The notes below the pieces were generated by a model, which was not told where the DNA came from, did not search any database, and worked only from the letters and a program-made list of their open reading frames with translations. Position numbers and translations under genes: made by a program. From Carya illinoinensis (lineage: Eukaryota > Streptophyta > Magnoliopsida > Fagales > Juglandaceae): DNA of 64,000 nucleotides. Below, one piece after another: positions 60,936 through 64,000 of this stretch. Positions within the stretch are counted from its first letter, which is position 1; the number at the start of each line of letters is the position of its first letter. The DNA is taken from contig NC_056758.1 in assembly GCF_018687715.1 (NCBI RefSeq), positions 38,163,467-38,227,466 on the forward strand, read 5' to 3'.

Positions 60936-63903
60936 ATGGAGCTTATGCAGGAGCTCTTTCTGACCGTCTCTCTTGCTGTTATTCTCTCTCTCCTGGTCGC
61001 TAAGCTGGTTTCCATGGCTATGGCTGCCGAGGCTGGCCTCCGCGACTCGCAGTTGAAATCGAGCCGCGATCATGGTGAAGAGATTGTTATGGAGGAGATA
61101 CGATTCGGAGAAGGATTGGCGGTTCCGGTTTCCGAAAGCGAGACGAAGGTCCATGAATTATTCGAAGAAGAAGCTCCGGAAAAGGTCTATGAATTCGAAG
61201 GAGAATCGGGTGAGGCCGAGGATAGTGTGAGAACCATGTATCGCGGGGGCTTGGCGGAAATGTTACCAGAGGGTGGTTTGCATGAAGAAACCGAGGTCGA
61301 GAAGTTCCCGGAGGAGTTATCGGAGGAAAATATGGACGATTCTGAGACTCCAGAAAAGAATTTAGAGAACAGAGTAGGCTTGGCATCGGCAGCAGAGAAT
61401 GAGGCTGTTGCAGACTCTGAGGAAATTAGAAGGGTTGTGCTTGCCCAAAGTGAAGACAAGGAGGTGAGTTTTGATAGTGACGAAGATGATTGGGAGGGGA
61501 TTGAAAGGAGTGAATTGGAGAAGGCTTTCGCGGCGGCTGCCAAGTTCGTTCTTGAGTCGTCATCAGCGGGTAACGAGGACCGTTTGGCAATGGCAGGTGT
61601 TGGGAGTGATTTGCAGATGGAGCTGTACGGGCTTCACAAGATTGCTACGGAAGGTCCTTGCCGCGACTCTCAGCCTATGGCTCTCAAGCTCTCTGCCCGC
61701 GCCAAGTGGTTCTAAACTTTCCTCTGCTTTCTGTTCTTTCTTTTCTTAATTGAATATAGTTGCTATGATGTGGATTTGTATCTATGCTTGCCGAATCGTC
61801 TCAATCAATTGAAAATGCTTGACTGAGGTCTAGAATTAGTTGAATTCTAGTCGGCATTGTATTATATCCCTGGTCGTTAAAACAATAGACATTGATTGGG
61901 TAGATGGAACGGAGACAGATAAGATTTATCAATGGACTCTTTATCCGTTTTCTTTTTCTCAAGAGGTGATTTTGAGAATCAACCAAAGAATGATATAAAC
62001 TAGTCATCGTGCCAGGCAGCGTGTAGGTCAATTTTATTAGGGAGATGAACCGAGCGAATCACCTATTGGAGGTTTTAAAACACTTTATCAACTCGCAAAA
62101 CAAGGATGAAGTGGAATACAGAAGAAAACACCTATTAATCTGCAATTAGCATGGTTGTTGAGGTTAAAATAACTTTTTGCTCAGTGCACATTCTTTTCCT
62201 CTCTTTGAACTTCTTAGTAGTTATGTTCTTGAAAAGTTAGCACAAGATCAGTTAGATCCTCTAGTGATCAAACATAATCTGACACATTAGTACTTGTAAA
62301 ATATTTTACTAGAAAACTTTTTAAAACTTAAACAAAAACTTGAATGCAAAAACCACTCTAGGGATTGCCATAAACCAAATTGCACTGTATAGTTTGATTG
62401 CTAGTAATAATAACAGGGTTGAAAGCTGCTATCTGTGAGTGATCGGGGGCACTGGTTACGTTGTGCAAGGAATTCTTGGCAAAGGCTGGGGCAAATGAGT
62501 CCAGAGGTGGCAATGGAACAGTATATCAAACTTCTCTCAGATAGAGTTCCTGGCTGGATGGAAAGCAAATTTGCCGTAAGTCTTTAGCTGTTGGTTGCTT
62601 TGTCTTTACGAATTTCTCAATAATTCTCCCATGGAGAATCTTTGGCTCAAGTTAATTGGATATCATTCTTTGTACAGGGGGACATCAAACCTGAATCCAC
62701 GGAAGCAGGAATATCCAGTTCCGTTGCTTTTGACTTGAGCACATCTTCACATCATCAACCTAATGATTTTGATGAAAGGTAGACTACTAGATTTGATGCC
62801 CCCATCTGTTTAAATGTCTTATCTTTGTTTATTGCATCCGAGTTTTCTGCACATTCTTTCCCCCCTTGCAGGAAACCAGAACAGAAGACGGGAACTGAGG
62901 GAGGTGATAGTACTGCAGGCTCAAATTCTGAGTACAAGGTATAATTTGAAAGTTCAGCCCATTTTATTTACTTATCGCTCATTTTAAGTATCTCTGGTAC
63001 CATTAGGGATGTGAGGTTTTGCGGAAAAGTATACATTTAATCAATTTTACAATACAAGCAATTGAGATTTGAATTTTTATGCTTTAATTACTAGAGCAGG
63101 AGTTACAAAAAAGAACCAGTTTAGGAGCTAACTATGTCAATATTGGATTGGAATGTACATGGAGATTTCTAAGCTGAACTTTAAAGAAAACAAAGCAATA
63201 TTTTAGGAATGTCTTAAAATAGGTAGCTGTCGCCCTTTGTTTGCATTAATGAACTCAACAAACCCTGCGACAATATCACTGAAATTTGTTCAAGTTAAGG
63301 TCCATTTAAAAATTTGTCATGATTTGAACTTGTTGGTGATGCTATCTGGTCTTCAGTTATTTTGTAACATGAATAGTATAAGGCATCTTTGTTTTTTTGT
63401 TTTAAATCTTAAATTGGCATTGTCTGAGTAAATAACCCCAATATCAAAAGCAACAGGGCCTTTTACCTTTCTTGTGCTTCCTATAGCAACTTGGGCCCAA
63501 TGTACATTCTTGGTTAGTACTTAGATGAACAACTGAACGACAACCAGCCATTTACTTGGTGAATTAATGATTCATTAATCAGAATGTTGATTTCGGCTGA
63601 ATTCTTGCAAGTAGCTAGGATATGAAGGTTTGCCCATACACTGAGCCTATAAGTCGTCTTCAACTTGACTTGTCTGGTTGTTCTGGCCTTGCAGTTCTCA
63701 GTTCATAATTCATGCCTCCTACTTCCAAGTTTGCTTTGATTTGCCCTATAGGTTGCCCCTAAGTGCTCCCACCTTATGTCCCTAACTAATCTCCCAGTTT
63801 CTGATCTTTATTGATGTGTGATGTAGAGTTATTTATATAAATAAATCGTATATAGAACTATACATAATGTAGTCTAGTGTGAACATTTCAGGCCAAAGAA
63901 TAG
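60936..63903 (+). CDS. ACBP3: Acyl-CoA-binding domain-containing protein 3-like (ACBP3-like)
   Basis: Five exons, join 60936-61708, 62470-62575, 62678-62778, 62872-62938 and 63892-63903, encode 352 aa, close to Arabidopsis ACBP3 (362 aa, from memory). The start MELMQELFLTVSLAVILSLL gives an N-terminal hydrophobic anchor or signal (about residues 6-30), followed by a long acidic linker. The acyl-CoA-binding domain spans about 186-290: DDWEGIERSELEKAF, LYGLHKIATEGPC, the ligand-contact segment KLSARAKWNSWQRLG, then MSPEVAMEQYI and VPGWM. An ACB domain at the C-terminal side behind an acidic linker is typical of class III plant ACBPs, which bind long-chain acyl-CoA or phospholipid and affect autophagy and senescence. 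The last exon adds only AKE and stop; splice phases are all consistent. The gene looks intact. Confidence 0.9.
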
Positions 63904-64000
63904 CAGAATGGGTCTGTTTATTGCTCACCCCAACCAAAGGGGCCATTATCCTGGATTTGCTTGACTAGGTACAGGACCGATTCTAATCTCCAAGTCTAGA
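63904..64000 (+). other. 3' UTR of the ACBP3-like gene
   Basis: Sequence after the stop codon to the window edge. No polyadenylation signal is clear before the end, so the transcript probably extends beyond the window. Confidence 0.4.

Overview
The window is nuclear DNA of a flowering plant. The genes are intron-rich with GT/AG borders and encode plant-specific families (QWRF, FAR1-related, ACBP3-like, plant TAF4). Spacers are very AT-rich and full of short non-autonomous repeats. The commonest repeat has ends like AGGCC(T/G)CGTTTGGAT and internal GAGATGAGAT runs. From memory this resembles walnut/hickory-type (Fagales, Juglandaceae) genomes; that placement is an impression, not a result.

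Layout. 1-4.3 kb: first coding exon of a QWRF-motif gene (minus), running off the left edge. 4.3-11.3 kb: repeat-rich spacer. 11.3-12.7 kb: a three-exon secreted peptide precursor (minus) not called by simple ORF finding. 13.3 kb: tRNA-Ala(CGC). 14.4-16.4 kb: complete three-exon ribosomal protein S29 gene (minus) with telo-box and site II elements. 18.7-19.6 kb: two-exon gene for a conserved 85-aa plant protein (minus), with three upstream G-boxes. 22.8-35.0 kb: a broken Mpv17/PMP22-type gene (minus) whose two halves lie about 10.9 kb apart. Between them are a FAR1-related (Mutator-transposase-derived) gene (plus), a convergent GRF zinc-finger gene (minus), nested tandem repeats with telomere-like cores, and an unrecognised 191-codon ORF. 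37.9-44.3 kb: 14-exon TFIID subunit TAF4 gene (plus). 46.8-52.2 kb: unprocessed pseudogene of casein kinase II alpha (plus). 52.3-60.9 kb: gene-free repeats. 60.9-63.9 kb: complete five-exon ACBP3-like acyl-CoA-binding protein gene (plus).

The most notable features are: (i) five loci carry in-frame stops (FAR1-related, GRF, Mpv17-like, TAF4, CK2-alpha), and six of the seven stops fit a single C-to-T or G-to-A change; (ii) the Mpv17-like gene appears split by an insertion that may be a large MULE-like element carrying FAR1 and GRF genes; (iii) the peptide gene has the layout of a tyrosine-sulfated secreted signal. The apparently intact protein genes are RPS29, the 85-aa protein, the peptide precursor and the ACBP3-like gene. 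Exon borders were read by eye from splice signals, reading phase and family knowledge, without transcript data.
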